Source: G963923955 sp963923955
Lineage (GTDB): Bacteria; Pseudomonadota; Gammaproteobacteria; Eutrophobiales; Eutrophobiaceae
Length of the DNA stretch: 64,000 nt
Reading direction: 5' to 3'
Assembly (NCBI GenBank): GCA_963923955.1
Contig: OZ000552.1
Span: forward strand, 1,984,001-2,048,000
The notes below the pieces were generated by a model that saw nothing but the letters and a program-made list of their open reading frames with translations, ran no database searches and was not told the DNA's origin. This document shows, piece after piece, positions 39,430-48,596 of this stretch (position 1 is its first letter; the number at the start of each line of letters is the position of its first letter). The position numbers and the translations under genes are program-made.

Positions 39430-40812
39430 TCAGGCGCGGCGCCAGCGGCTGCCGTCCGGCCTGTCTTCCACGATGACCCGATGCGCACTCAGGTGGGCGC
39501 GAATCTCATCGGCGCGCGCGTAGTCTCTGCTCGCCTTGGCCCGGGTGCGTTCTTCGATGTACTGCTCGATCTGCGCATCGGACAGGCCATCCTCCCCCGC
39601 CGGGCTGCCCCATCGAAGGAAGGCGGCCGGCTCATCGCCCAAAATGCCCAACACCCCGCCCAGATGACGCAGGGTTGCGGCAAGGTTTGCTACCTCTGAG
39701 GATTGTTTGTCCTTGGCCCGATTGATGGCATGCGCCAGCTCATGCAGGATAGCGATGGCGCGCGGGGTGTTAAAATCATCATCCATCACCTGCCGGAACT
39801 GCTCGACATAGGCCGACAGCACTTCTCCGCCGCCCTCAAGCTCACGCAGACTGATGTAGAGGCCCTGCAAGGCCGCCCGTGCCGCCTCCAGGTGCTGGGT
39901 GGAATAATGCAGCGGACTGCGATAATGGCTGGAGAGAATAAAGAAGCGAATGACCTCGGGCTGATACTGCGTCAATAGCTCGCGCACGGTAGAGGAATTG
40001 CCCGCGGACTTGGCCATCTTTTTATCAGCAATGCGCACGAAGCCGTTGTGCATCCACAGGTTGACGAAGGGCCGGCCGCTCGCCCCGGAGGACTGGGCAA
40101 TCTCGTTCTCATGGTGGGGGAATTGCAGGTCCTGGCCGCCGCCGTGGATGTCGAAGTGCTCGCCGAGGCAGTGCGTGGCCATGGCCGAGCACTCAATGTG
40201 CCAACCCGGACGCCCCGCCCCCCAGGGGGACTCCCAGCTGGGTTCGCCCATCTTGGCGGCCTTCCACAAGACAAAATCCAGGGGGTCATCCTTGGCCGCC
40301 TGCACATCAATGCGCGCGCCGGTACGCAACTCATCGAGCTTTTTTCCTGATAACCGCCCGTAGTCGGGATAGGCGCTGACATCGTAGAACACATCGCCGT
40401 CTGCGACATAGGCATGCTTGTTGTCGATGAGCCGACTTATCATGCCGATCATCTGATCGATATGATCGCTGGCACGAGGTTCCTGGTCCGGCCTTAGTAT
40501 GCTCAAGGCATCCTCATCTTCGTGCATGGCGGTGATGAAACGCTCGGTCAGCGCGCGGATGGATTCACCATTTTCACCAGCGCGCTGGATGATCTTGTCA
40601 TCAATATCGGTGATATTGCGCACATAAACGACCTCATAGCCGCGCATACGCAGATAGCGGGTCACCATGTCAAACACCAGCAACATGCGCGCATGGCCCA
40701 GATGCAGGTAGTCATAGACCGTAATGCCACAGACATAGAGCCGGATCTTGCCGGCATCAATGGGCTTGAATGCCTCCTTGCTTCGGCTTAAGGTGTTATA
40801 GATCTTTAGCAT
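39430..40812 (-). CDS. cysS: Cysteinyl-tRNA synthetase CysS
   Basis: Charges tRNA-Cys. Class I motifs: CGITVYDYLHLGHARM near residue 28 (zinc Cys plus HIGH equivalent) and KKMAKSAGNS near residue 270 (KMSKS equivalent). Further zinc ligands are in WHIECSAMA and GGQDLQFPHHENE. The 460 residues match the family. It lies between the tRNA cluster and divergent ppiB, an arrangement common in Pseudomonas-type genomes. A hairpin in the cysS-ppiB gap might act in its leader. Confidence 0.97.
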   Translation of the reverse strand: MLKIYNTLSRSKEAFKPIDAGKIRLYVCGITVYDYLHLGHARMLLVFDMVTRYLRMRGYEVVYVRNITDIDDKIIQRAGENGESIRALTERFITAMHEDEDALSILRPDQEPRASDHIDQMIGMISRLIDNKHAYVADGDVFYDVSAYPDYGRLSGKKLDELRTGARIDVQAAKDDPLDFVLWKAAKMGEPSWESPWGAGRPGWHIECSAMATHCLGEHFDIHGGGQDLQFPHHENEIAQSSGASGRPFVNLWMHNGFVRIADKKMAKSAGNSSTVRELLTQYQPEVIRFFILSSHYRSPLHYSTQHLEAARAALQGLYISLRELEGGGEVLSAYVEQFRQVMDDDFNTPRAIAILHELAHAINRAKDKQSSEVANLAATLRHLGGVLGILGDEPAAFLRWGSPAGEDGLSDAQIEQYIEERTRAKASRDYARADEIRAHLSAHRVIVEDRPDGSRWRRA

Positions 40813-40872
40813 GTATCACATTTGGGTCGCCGCAAAATAAAGCGCGCATCTTAGCAGAAGCGGGAAAAAGAG

Positions 40873-40907
40873 AACAAAGGCAATGCCTGATCAGCCTTTG
40901 TTATTTT
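40873..40907. terminator. Bidirectional terminator-like hairpin between cysS and ppiB
   Basis: Perfect 9-bp inverted repeat aacaaaggc (40873-40881) and gcctttgtt (40894-40902), 12-nt loop. It is followed by ATTTT on the plus strand and by CTCTTTTTC on the minus strand. As the flanking genes diverge, a terminator here is unexpected. It could be an attenuator in the cysS or ppiB leader, or end a small RNA. Confidence 0.5.
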
Positions 40908-40976
40908 ACGCAAACTCTGATTAAATCTACGCCATAGGCACCACCAGGCGTTATAAACTAAAACCCGGAGGTTTTC

Positions 40977-41474
40977 ATGAAAGTGCAGATAACCACCAGC
41001 CGCGGCGCGATTGTATTGGAGCTTGAGCGCGACAAGGCGCCAAAGACGGTAGAGAATTTTCTTGGCTACATTGACCGCGGGCATTACGCCGGCACGATCT
41101 TTCATCGCGTGATTGCGGATTTCATGATCCAGGGCGGCGGTCTGGATGCGGAGCTCAAGACCCTGGCAACGCAAGATCCGATTCAGAACGAGGCGAGGAA
41201 CGGCTTGAGTAACCTTGACGGCACGATTGCTATGGCGAGGACCGCCGACCCGCATTCGGCCGCTGCGCAATTCTTTATCAACACGACCGACAACGCCTTT
41301 TTGGATCATCGTGATGAGTCTGATGAGGGCTGGGGCTATTGTGTCTTTGGCAAGGTGGTGGCCGGAGAAGATGTCGTAGAGCAGATTGAAGAAGTCCCCA
41401 CCACAACGCGCAAGGGCTATCAGGACGTACCGGAGGAGACCATCCTGATCGAAAAGGTAGAAGTGCTCCCATAA
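40977..41474 (+). CDS. ppiB: Peptidyl-prolyl cis-trans isomerase B (cyclophilin, cytoplasmic)
   Basis: A 165-residue single-domain cyclophilin with no signal peptide. FHRVIADFMIQGGG contains the catalytic Arg and Phe residues; MARTADPHSAAAQFFIN and WGYCVFGKVVAGEDVV complete the family core. ATG 40977 is preceded by a strong CCGGAGG. It is divergent from cysS and precedes lpxH by 52 bases, conserved gammaproteobacterial synteny. Confidence 0.96.
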   Translation: MKVQITTSRGAIVLELERDKAPKTVENFLGYIDRGHYAGTIFHRVIADFMIQGGGLDAELKTLATQDPIQNEARNGLSNLDGTIAMARTADPHSAAAQFFINTTDNAFLDHRDESDEGWGYCVFGKVVAGEDVVEQIEEVPTTTRKGYQDVPEETILIEKVEVLP

Positions 41475-41526
41475 GAGAGCAAAGACCCAGACAGGCACGC
41501 ACGCCTGCTTGTCCATTGTCAAGCTG

Positions 41527-42273
41527 ATGCCGGAAACCCTGTTTATCTCCGATCTGCATCTGAGCCTGGCGCGGCCGGACAAGCTCGCCCTGTTTAAGCG
41601 GCTCATGGCCGGCCGGGCCGTGCAGGCGGATGGGGTTTATATCCTCGGCGATCTCTTCGAGGACTTCTGGGTCGGGAATGATGATCGCACTGCGCCCAAG
41701 CCCGAAGTCATTGCAACCCTAAACGCCTTTACCAGGCAGGGCGGCCGGCTGCGGATGCTGCGCGGCAATCGCGAGCTGATGCTTGATAAGGGCATTGAGA
41801 CGGCAACGGGCTGTAGCTTATTGGACGATGGCAGCGTCATTGCGCTATACGGCGAGAGGGTGTTGATCATGCATGGCGATGTGCTGTGCACCGGCGATGT
41901 AGCATATCAGGCCTACCGCCGTTCTCTGGAGAACCCCTTGACAAGGAAGCTGTACTTGAGCCTTCCTTATCGCCTGCGCCTCTGGCTTGCGCATGGGCTA
42001 AGACCCGTGCTGAAGAGAGCGGCGGCAAAGAAAGCCACGGCATTGATCGATGTGCAGCAGGCTGAGGTGGAGAGGCAGATGCGCATACATAAGGTCCGGC
42101 AGTTAATTCACGGCCATACGCATCGGCCTGATTTCCATGATTTTGCACTGGATGGCCTGGCAGCACAGCGCATTGTGCTCGGCGACTGGTACCGCCGAGA
42201 CAGCGTCCTGGTCTGTGATGCTAACGATAAAAAGCTGATGCGGGTTGAGACGTATCTGTCCCGTGATCCCTAA
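41527..42273 (+). CDS. lpxH: UDP-2,3-diacylglucosamine diphosphatase LpxH
   Basis: Peripheral inner-membrane calcineurin-like phosphoesterase that makes lipid X in lipid A synthesis. ATG 41527 (MPETLFISDLHLSLARPDKL) gives 248 residues, the family length. Metal-binding motifs appear in order: DLHLS, GDLFEDFW, GNRELML, HGDVLCTGD and HGHTHRPDFH. The third motif has GNRE where most LpxH have GNRD, a conservative change. It converges on ampE with only 9 bases between the stops. Confidence 0.95.
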   Translation: MPETLFISDLHLSLARPDKLALFKRLMAGRAVQADGVYILGDLFEDFWVGNDDRTAPKPEVIATLNAFTRQGGRLRMLRGNRELMLDKGIETATGCSLLDDGSVIALYGERVLIMHGDVLCTGDVAYQAYRRSLENPLTRKLYLSLPYRLRLWLAHGLRPVLKRAAAKKATALIDVQQAEVERQMRIHKVRQLIHGHTHRPDFHDFALDGLAAQRIVLGDWYRRDSVLVCDANDKKLMRVETYLSRDP

Positions 42274-42282
42274 TAATTTTTT

Positions 42283-43140
42283 CTAGGCCAGCCAGCCGCC
42301 TATTGTCAAGATACCCAGCACGGTCAGCCAGACAATCAAGGTTCGATGGATCAGGGACTGTGTCTGTTTCACCCAGTCAATCCTGGCGGCCTGTGCCGCT
42401 TGCTCTTCCTCGTCGGATACCGGCGCATACTGCAATGCGCCGAGCCCGCTGTGGCTTAAGATGTCCAGGCCGGCATCCAGGCTGTGCTTGTGGGTCTTGC
42501 GCCAGCCATCTAAGGCATCCACCAGACTGCCGCTCAACGCAAAGCCCAGCGCCAGCAGACGTGCAGACGGCCACGTCAGGATGAGATACAGGCGCAGGGC
42601 GGCTGCAGCATACTCATCGTGCGAGTCTATGAAGCGCTGCCGCATGCGCACAACCAGGCAAAATAGCAGCGCGCCGTACATGCCTAAAATAATGAACCAG
42701 AAGATGACGCCGAACACAGAGTCATGCGCGCGCAATAAGATAGCCCGCAAGATCGCCTTCTCACCGGCGCGCTCATCGGGTAACAGGGCCTGCTGCGCCT
42801 GCCGGATCTCCGCCTCATGCCTGGCTTCCAGGGCATCAAGATAGCCATCGATGAGGTTGTTTAATTCCGGCCCCAAGCTATAGATAAAGACGGCGGTGGC
42901 CAGGATGAAGCTGAATAAGGCCGTCATTTCACTCAATAGGTGCGCAAGCAATATGAGCAGCGCCAAGGGAACAGCCAGGGTCAGCAGCACACCGCCAACA
43001 CCATCCCAGAAGGCATGGGCGCGGCATTTTTCCTCCAGCCAATCGCGGTATTGATCGAACCAGGAAAAATCCCGAAAGCGATCCAGCACACCGAGAAAAT
43101 ACTCCAGCGCCAGGCCGATGAGAATGCTGATTAATGTCAT
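42283..43140 (-). CDS. ampE: AmpE family inner-membrane protein
   Basis: A 285-residue polytopic protein with four hydrophobic segments (about 1-18, 48-66, 70-92 and 135-165) plus a C-terminal helix. The start TLISILIGLALEYFLGVLDR is typical of AmpE, cotranscribed with ampD and implicated in sensing cell-wall damage and beta-lactamase control in enterobacteria; its biochemistry is unknown. It starts 3 bases after ampD, forming the standard ampDE operon. No ampC/ampR is in the window. Confidence 0.9.
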   Translation of the reverse strand: MTLISILIGLALEYFLGVLDRFRDFSWFDQYRDWLEEKCRAHAFWDGVGGVLLTLAVPLALLILLAHLLSEMTALFSFILATAVFIYSLGPELNNLIDGYLDALEARHEAEIRQAQQALLPDERAGEKAILRAILLRAHDSVFGVIFWFIILGMYGALLFCLVVRMRQRFIDSHDEYAAAALRLYLILTWPSARLLALGFALSGSLVDALDGWRKTHKHSLDAGLDILSHSGLGALQYAPVSDEEEQAAQAARIDWVKQTQSLIHRTLIVWLTVLGILTIGGWLA

Positions 43141-43143
43141 GTC

Positions 43144-43698
43144 CTAATCAATTAAACTAAAAAAATATGCCCAGTCAAAGGCCGGGCCCGGGTCGGTCTT
43201 CCTGCCGGGTGCAACCTCGCTATGGGCGACAATACGATCTTTCTTAAGCACTGGCCAGCCTTTTTGCAGCGCCTTGATGCTTTCCGCAAGCATTGCATAT
43301 TGAACCGGCGCATAGGGCCTTGCATCACAGCCTTCCAGTTCAATGCCGATGGAAAAGTCATTGCATGCTTGACGCCCCCGAAAGGCAGACTCACCTGCAT
43401 GCCAGGCGCGCAGAGGAAAGGGAACATACTGGCTTGGCCGGCCCGCTCTATCGATAAGCAGATGCGATGACACACGCAGCGCGGCAATCTCGGCGAAGTA
43501 AGGATGCTCCGCCGGATCCAGTGTATTGGTGAATAATTGATCAATATAGGGTCCGCCATAGCGCCCGGGCGGCAGACTGATGCCGTGCACGATGAGCAAT
43601 TCTATCTCACAGCCCACCGGACGCGCATCACAATTAGGCGAGCGCAGGCACCTCACGCCTTCCAGCCATTGCTTGTCTTTATCCAGGGTCAAGGGCAT
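43144..43698 (-). CDS. ampD: 1,6-anhydro-N-acetylmuramyl-L-alanine amidase AmpD
   Basis: Cytoplasmic zinc amidase of peptidoglycan recycling. The 184 residues contain zinc ligands in LLIVHGISLPPGRYGG (His), IVAHSEVAPGRKTDPGPAFDW (His and Asp) and the catalytic Glu in FSIGIELEG. First gene of the ampDE pair; divergent from the egtC-like gene across 68 bases. Confidence 0.96.
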   Translation of the reverse strand: MPLTLDKDKQWLEGVRCLRSPNCDARPVGCEIELLIVHGISLPPGRYGGPYIDQLFTNTLDPAEHPYFAEIAALRVSSHLLIDRAGRPSQYVPFPLRAWHAGESAFRGRQACNDFSIGIELEGCDARPYAPVQYAMLAESIKALQKGWPVLKKDRIVAHSEVAPGRKTDPGPAFDWAYFFSLID

Positions 43699-43766
43699 AA
43701 CAGCATTAATTCAAAAGGCTACTTGGGTTAGGATGTCGGTATGGCTAAATAGCGAGAATCCGTATC

Positions 43767-44543
43767 ATGTGTCGATTAGCGGCCTACTTAGGCCCGGACT
43801 TATTATTACACAGGCTGCTTAATGAGCCACCCAATAGCCTGATAAAACAATCCTGGGCCGCGCAAGAATTGCGCGAGGTGAGCCTAAATGCCGATGGCTT
43901 TGGCTTCGGTTGGTATCTTGATGATCAGACGCCAACGATCTATACCAGCACACTGCCCATCTGGTCTGATACCAACCTGGAGAGCTTGAGCAAGACCCTG
44001 CGCAGCAATCTGTGGCTTGCCTATGTGCGCAGCGCAACACCCGGCCAGCCGCTCAGCCAGGCCAATACCCAGCCCTTTCCGTCTGCGCAATTTTTGTTTA
44101 TGCACAATGGCCGCATTGATGGCTTCAATGAGGGGCCGCGCAGCGCCTTGCATGAATACCTGGAGGCGGACATTGCCGCCGGGATACACGGCAATACCGA
44201 CTCGGAATATTTATTCGCGCTGTTTCGTCAGCATTACCGACAAAGGCCCAATGTCGAGACGGCGCTTGTTGATAGTTGCAAGACCATGGAGCAGATCCTG
44301 GCCGGGGCGTCTGCGCTGGTGAATATCATCATCAGCGATGGCCACTGTATTTTCAGTTGTCGCCACGCGCTGGGCGGCGCGCCCTGTCCTTCGCTGTATT
44401 ACACCGCATCTCATGCCGCCTACCCGGATGCCGTCGTCATTGCCTCAGAGCGATTTTCCCACATAGAGCGCTGGCGAGAGGTCGCAGCAAATAGCCTGCT
44501 CATCGTCAAGCCTGATCGGTCGATTAACACAATAGCCTTATGA
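43767..44543 (+). CDS. EgtC-like class II glutamine amidotransferase
   Basis: A 258-residue Ntn-hydrolase starting MCRLAAYLGPDLLLHRLL, so the nucleophile Cys is residue 2. NADGFGFGWYLDD and FLFMHNGRIDGF, followed by NTDSEYLFALF, are typical of the EgtC/YafJ group. In actinobacterial ergothioneine synthesis EgtC removes the gamma-glutamyl group from the sulfoxide intermediate made by EgtB. The next gene encodes an EgtB-like protein and overlaps it by 4 bases (ATGA), which supports that role. A general gamma-glutamyl hydrolase is the alternative. Confidence 0.8.
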   Translation: MCRLAAYLGPDLLLHRLLNEPPNSLIKQSWAAQELREVSLNADGFGFGWYLDDQTPTIYTSTLPIWSDTNLESLSKTLRSNLWLAYVRSATPGQPLSQANTQPFPSAQFLFMHNGRIDGFNEGPRSALHEYLEADIAAGIHGNTDSEYLFALFRQHYRQRPNVETALVDSCKTMEQILAGASALVNIIISDGHCIFSCRHALGGAPCPSLYYTASHAAYPDAVVIASERFSHIERWREVAANSLLIVKPDRSINTIAL

Positions 44544-45694
44544 GCATCGCCGCCTGGCTGGCACAGTTGGAAAATTATCAGCGCCGGCTCTTGGGGGCCG
44601 TGCGGCAATTTTCCGCGGCCGACTATAACAGACAATACCACCCGGAGCTGAGCCCGGCCGGCTGGCACCTCGGCCATTGCCTGGTGACTGAAAATTACTG
44701 GTTACGCGAGGTCATCCTGGAACGGGAGGCCGATGCGCCGGAGCTAAAGGGCCTGTATGTCCCGGAGCTATCCCCAAAGCCGCAGCGCGCGGCCGCCCTG
44801 CCGGCCCTTGATGAATTGTGTGCCTGGGTGGCCGCAGCGCAGGCGGAAAACCGCCGTCTGCTGGCGCAGCTTCAAGACGAGCCGACCCGCCATCCCCTGT
44901 TGGCTGAGGCGTATCTACACCACTTCTTATGCCAGCACTATGCCCAGCATTATGAGACCGTCATGTACATCCGCGCGCAGCGACAGATGCAGGCAGCAGC
45001 TACCTTCAAGGTCGTAGAGAGGCTGGAGGCCAGGGCCGTGAGCCGCGCTTATCAGACACTCCATGCGGCAGATTATGCCATCGGCAATCAAGACAAGCAT
45101 TGCCCCTATGACAACGAAAGGCCGGCCTTTGAGGCCGCGCTGGGAGCATGTCGCATCGCCCGCCGGCCGGTATCCAACGCCGAGTTCCTGGGCTTTATCG
45201 AGGCCGACGGCTACACAACGAGGGCCTATTGGAGCGAGCGGGCCTGGCGCTGGTTGCAGGCAGGCGGGGTAGCTGCCCCTGCGCATTGGCGCGAAGACGA
45301 TGCGGGCAACTGGTTCGGGCTGGATGAATCCGGTGCGCATCACCTGCCGGGCACTGCGCCCGTCTATGGGATCAGCCATCACGAGGCGCTGGCCTTCGCC
45401 AACTGGGCCGCGGCCGGATTGCCGCATGAATATGAGTGGGAGGCCGCCCAGCAGGCCGGCCTGTTGCAGGCAAGCGGCATGGTCTGGGAGTGGTGCGCCA
45501 ATGCCTTTCATCCCTACGCCGGTTTTGCGCCCTTTCCCTATGCCGGCTATTCCCGGCCCTATTTTGATGATGAACATTATGTGCTGCGCGGCGGCAGCAT
45601 CCATACGCTAGATATTATCCGGCGCGCCAGCTTTCGAAATTATTATCAGGCGGATAAGCGCCATCAACATGCCGGATTACGATTGGTCTTCTAA
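44540..45694 (+). CDS. EgtB-like DinB/FGE-fold protein
   Basis: A 384-residue protein with an N-terminal DinB-like four-helix domain and a C-terminal FGE-sulfatase (lectin-like) domain, the EgtB layout. Candidate iron ligands are His in GWHLGHCLVTE and the H-x3-H in CQHYAQHYET. The C-terminal half shows MVWEWCANAFHPYAGF and YVLRGGSIHTLDIIRRASFR, close to EgtB. EgtB forms the C-S bond on hercynine using gamma-glutamylcysteine or cysteine. No EgtD methyltransferase is adjacent, so the substrate may differ or egtD lies elsewhere. Confidence 0.82.
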   Translation: MSIAAWLAQLENYQRRLLGAVRQFSAADYNRQYHPELSPAGWHLGHCLVTENYWLREVILEREADAPELKGLYVPELSPKPQRAAALPALDELCAWVAAAQAENRRLLAQLQDEPTRHPLLAEAYLHHFLCQHYAQHYETVMYIRAQRQMQAAATFKVVERLEARAVSRAYQTLHAADYAIGNQDKHCPYDNERPAFEAALGACRIARRPVSNAEFLGFIEADGYTTRAYWSERAWRWLQAGGVAAPAHWREDDAGNWFGLDESGAHHLPGTAPVYGISHHEALAFANWAAAGLPHEYEWEAAQQAGLLQASGMVWEWCANAFHPYAGFAPFPYAGYSRPYFDDEHYVLRGGSIHTLDIIRRASFRNYYQADKRHQHAGLRLVF

Positions 45695-45777
45695 GTGCTG
45701 CCCCTTGCAATGTCCGGCACATGCCGCCAGGTACAAAATATGGCAAGATGGCGGCCTTACCTTAAAGAAAAGAGCCT

Positions 45778-46311
45778 ATGTCTGATCAACCAAGCGAAGA
45801 GAAGGGCACACACCGCACGCTCGGCAGCGGCATGATCGTCTTGGCCTGGATCATCGTGCTGGGGCTGCTGAGCTTTTACTTCGGCCAATTTCTTGACGCA
45901 CAGCGCAACCCCAATAAGAGCGTTATCAGCCAGTCCCGCATCGGCGTAAATGAAGTCCTGCTACAGCAAAATCGCCAGGGGCATTATGTTGCCAATGGCC
46001 GCATCAATGGGCAGCGCGTTGAATTTATCTTAGACACCGGCGCCACGATGGTCGCCATCCCTGGGCATATCGCCCAAAGACTACGCCTTGAACGCGGACC
46101 GAGCATGGAGGTGGTAACCGCCAACGGCACGGTCTCTGTGTATGCAACCCGCCTTGAGGAAATCTCGCTGGGTGCCATCAGCCTGAACAACGTGCGCGCC
46201 ACGATCAATCCCTACATGGATGGTGATGCCATCCTGCTCGGCATGACATTCTTAAAAGACCTCGAATTTACCCAGCGCAATGACCAGCTCATCCTCCGCC
46301 AATACCTGTAA
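45778..46311 (+). CDS. Membrane-anchored retropepsin-like aspartic protease
   Basis: A 177-residue clan AA protease-like protein. One transmembrane helix (about residues 17-38, IVLAWIIVLGLLSFYFGQFL) anchors a periplasmic domain. The active-site motif FILDTGATMVAIP lies near residue 83, followed by the psi-loop-like ILLGMTFLKDL near 155. Such proteins occur widely in proteobacteria (TIGR02281-type); substrates are not known. The next gene, nadC, starts 11 bases downstream. Confidence 0.85.
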   Translation: MSDQPSEEKGTHRTLGSGMIVLAWIIVLGLLSFYFGQFLDAQRNPNKSVISQSRIGVNEVLLQQNRQGHYVANGRINGQRVEFILDTGATMVAIPGHIAQRLRLERGPSMEVVTANGTVSVYATRLEEISLGAISLNNVRATINPYMDGDAILLGMTFLKDLEFTQRNDQLILRQYL

Positions 46312-46322
46312 CCCCTCGCATT

Positions 46323-47165
46323 ATGGACAGCCACGAACTGCCTGCGGATATCGCCGACACGGTACGCCGCGCTCTAGCTGAAGACATCGGCACGGGCGAT
46401 CTGAGCGCGGCCCTGGTGCCTGCCGCTGTCAAGGCAGGGGCCGCTGTGCTCTGCCGCGAGCAGGCCATACTCTGCGGCATCAAATGGTTTGATGAGGTCT
46501 TTGCGCAGCTTGATGCCGACATCCGCGTTGACTGGCACCGGCAGGACGGCGAGGTTCTGGAACCGGGGCAGTGTGTGTGCGAGTTGCAGGGCGCGGCCCG
46601 CGCTATGCTCTCCGGCGAGAGGACGGCGCTGAATTTTCTGCAACTGCTCTCTGGCACGGCCACCATCACGCGCCGCCATGTTGAGGCATTGGGCAACAGC
46701 AAGACGCGCCTGCTGGACACCCGCAAGACGCTCCCCGGGCTGCGCAGCGCACAAAAGTACGCCGTGCTCTGCGGCGGCGGGATGAATCATCGCCTGGGCC
46801 TGTATGATGCGATTCTAATCAAGGAAAATCATATTCGTGCCGCCGGCGGGATTGCCCAGGCGATGGCTCAGGTGATCGCCACAGCTAAGCAGACCCATCG
46901 CCGCGTACAAGTCGAAGTGGAAGATCTGTCGGAGCTGGAACAGGCCATTGCCGCCGGGGCGGATGGCGCCTTGTTGGATAACTTCAGCCTGGAGGAGCTG
47001 CGCCGGGCCGTGGCGCTCAATGGCGGCAGAATACGGCTGGAGGCATCCGGCTCTGTGGCGGCCGAGCAACTGGTCGAGATCGCCGCTACCGGCATTGACT
47101 ATATCTCGGTGGGGGGGCTGACCAAGCATGTCCGCGCCGTTGATTTTTCCCTGCGCATTGCCTAA
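46323..47165 (+). CDS. nadC: Nicotinate-nucleotide pyrophosphorylase NadC
   Basis: Converts quinolinate and PRPP to nicotinate mononucleotide in NAD synthesis. The 280 residues show EDIGTGDLSAALVP, ERTALNFLQLLSGTAT, LDTRKTLPGLR, GGGMNHRLGLYDAILIKENH and LEASGSVAAEQL, all typical. Starts 11 bases after the protease gene. Proximity to ampDE echoes the nadC-ampDE neighbourhood of enterobacteria. Confidence 0.96.
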   Translation: MDSHELPADIADTVRRALAEDIGTGDLSAALVPAAVKAGAAVLCREQAILCGIKWFDEVFAQLDADIRVDWHRQDGEVLEPGQCVCELQGAARAMLSGERTALNFLQLLSGTATITRRHVEALGNSKTRLLDTRKTLPGLRSAQKYAVLCGGGMNHRLGLYDAILIKENHIRAAGGIAQAMAQVIATAKQTHRRVQVEVEDLSELEQAIAAGADGALLDNFSLEELRRAVALNGGRIRLEASGSVAAEQLVEIAATGIDYISVGGLTKHVRAVDFSLRIA

Positions 47166-47314
47166 AAAGTGCTCGGGGAAACTGAGAAGTGGTGCGGGGA
47201 TGCAGCGATCACAAAGCTTCGCCAAGCAATAAATCGAAATTTCCTTGAGTATAGATACCGGCTTTTTCTGATTCAACACTGGCGTTGTCGCACGAATCTT
47301 GAGATGATAGCGTG

Positions 47315-48559
47315 ATGGAAGAAAAACATTCGATCAATCAACGCTGCGCCACGGCAGGAGTCTGCGCCCGCCTGGCTGGCCTGCTCGTGCTCCTCCTCTC
47401 CGCCCTGTCTGTCTCCGTCCAAACTTATGCAGAAGGCCGCGCCGCCTACCAGTCCTATGAAGCGGGCCGTGCCGCCTATATGAGCGGCGACTATGAACGC
47501 GCCTTTGCGATCTTTGAACCCTTAGCCAAGGCGGGGGATTCTGAGGCGCAAAAGATGGTGGGCATCATGTACGACTACGGGCATGGTGTGCCGGCTGATC
47601 CTGAAAAGGCATTGCAATGGTACATTCGCTCGGCCCGGCAGGGACAGTCCGCTGTCCAGTATCAGGTCGGGGCCAGGTACTTTCGCGGCGATGGGGTCGA
47701 GAGAGATCATGAAGAGGCCGCCCGGTGGTGGGAGATGGCCGCCGCCGGTGGTCAGGCCGATGCACAGTTCAACTTAGGCTTATTGTACTCTCGCGGCCTG
47801 AGCGTGGCGCAGGATGATGCAAGGGCGGCCGAATTATTCGACCAAGCCGCCCAACAGGGACATGGCCAGGCACAATACAGCCTGGCTGTTATGTACGCCT
47901 TTGGCCGCGGCGTGGAAAAGGATAATGTGCGCGCCCTGGAGTGGTTCAAAAAATCCGCCGCACAAGGCATCGCCCAGGCGCAGTTTAATCTGGGCGTGTT
48001 CTATGAAAACGGCTATGACGTGGAAAAAGATGCGGCGCAGGCGCGGCAATGGTATGAGAAGGCGGCGGCACAGGGCTTGAGCGAGGCCAAGGACCGGCTG
48101 GCGCAGTTGGCAAGGGCTGCCAGCAGCACTGCGAAGGCGCCGGCGGAGCAGACCGGCGCAGACTCGCAGCATGCAGACTTGCAAACTGGCAGCACCGAGC
48201 AAACACCGGCGGAGCAGACCATCAACAGCGCAGACTATCGCGTGGATGAGATTACATCAACGGGAATCAGGCGTGAGGGCTGGGTGCTACAGCAGCCGTC
48301 TAATACCTATACCTTGCAGATCGGCAGTATCTCCAACGAGCAGGAGTTGATAAAATTTATCCAGCGCAACCAGATCGAAGCGGATGCGGCCTATATTGCA
48401 ATCGTGATTGACGGTGAGACCCGCTACAACGCCTTCTACGGCAGCTATGAAGACTATGATGTTGCCCAAAAGGCCATTGAGACGCTGCCGCCGAGCCTGC
48501 GCCGAGTTGCGCCTTGGGTGCGCAACTTTGGGGTGCTTAAAAAGTTGCTAGAGAAATAG
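47315..48559 (+). CDS. Secreted SEL1-repeat protein with SPOR-like C-terminus
   Basis: A 414-residue exported protein. ATG 47315 is preferred over the adjacent GTG 47312. A signal peptide (LAGLLVLLLSALSVSVQTYA) ends near residue 38. At least five SEL1/TPR-like repeats follow (e.g. YDYGHGVPADPEKALQWYIR; YSRGLSVAQDDARAAELFD). A Thr/Ala/Gln-rich linker runs about 265-315, and the last 80 residues (YTLQIGSISNEQELIKFIQR) resemble a SPOR domain. It is probably periplasmic, binding septal peptidoglycan. It immediately precedes the two unknown paralogues on the same strand. Confidence 0.85.
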   Translation: MEEKHSINQRCATAGVCARLAGLLVLLLSALSVSVQTYAEGRAAYQSYEAGRAAYMSGDYERAFAIFEPLAKAGDSEAQKMVGIMYDYGHGVPADPEKALQWYIRSARQGQSAVQYQVGARYFRGDGVERDHEEAARWWEMAAAGGQADAQFNLGLLYSRGLSVAQDDARAAELFDQAAQQGHGQAQYSLAVMYAFGRGVEKDNVRALEWFKKSAAQGIAQAQFNLGVFYENGYDVEKDAAQARQWYEKAAAQGLSEAKDRLAQLARAASSTAKAPAEQTGADSQHADLQTGSTEQTPAEQTINSADYRVDEITSTGIRREGWVLQQPSNTYTLQIGSISNEQELIKFIQRNQIEADAAYIAIVIDGETRYNAFYGSYEDYDVAQKAIETLPPSLRRVAPWVRNFGVLKKLLEK

Positions 48560-48596
48560 CCGTTTGTCTGCGCCGGATATTATTTCGGATTTTGCC

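Noticed and set aside
38803..39699. Plus-strand frames of 70-200 codons across the tRNA cluster and cysS end
   Set aside because: They translate tRNA antisense sequence and the 3' end of cysS; no protein character.
40851..41606. A 251-codon minus-strand frame across ppiB
   Set aside because: Antisense to ppiB, which has a strong ribosome site and complete cyclophilin motifs.
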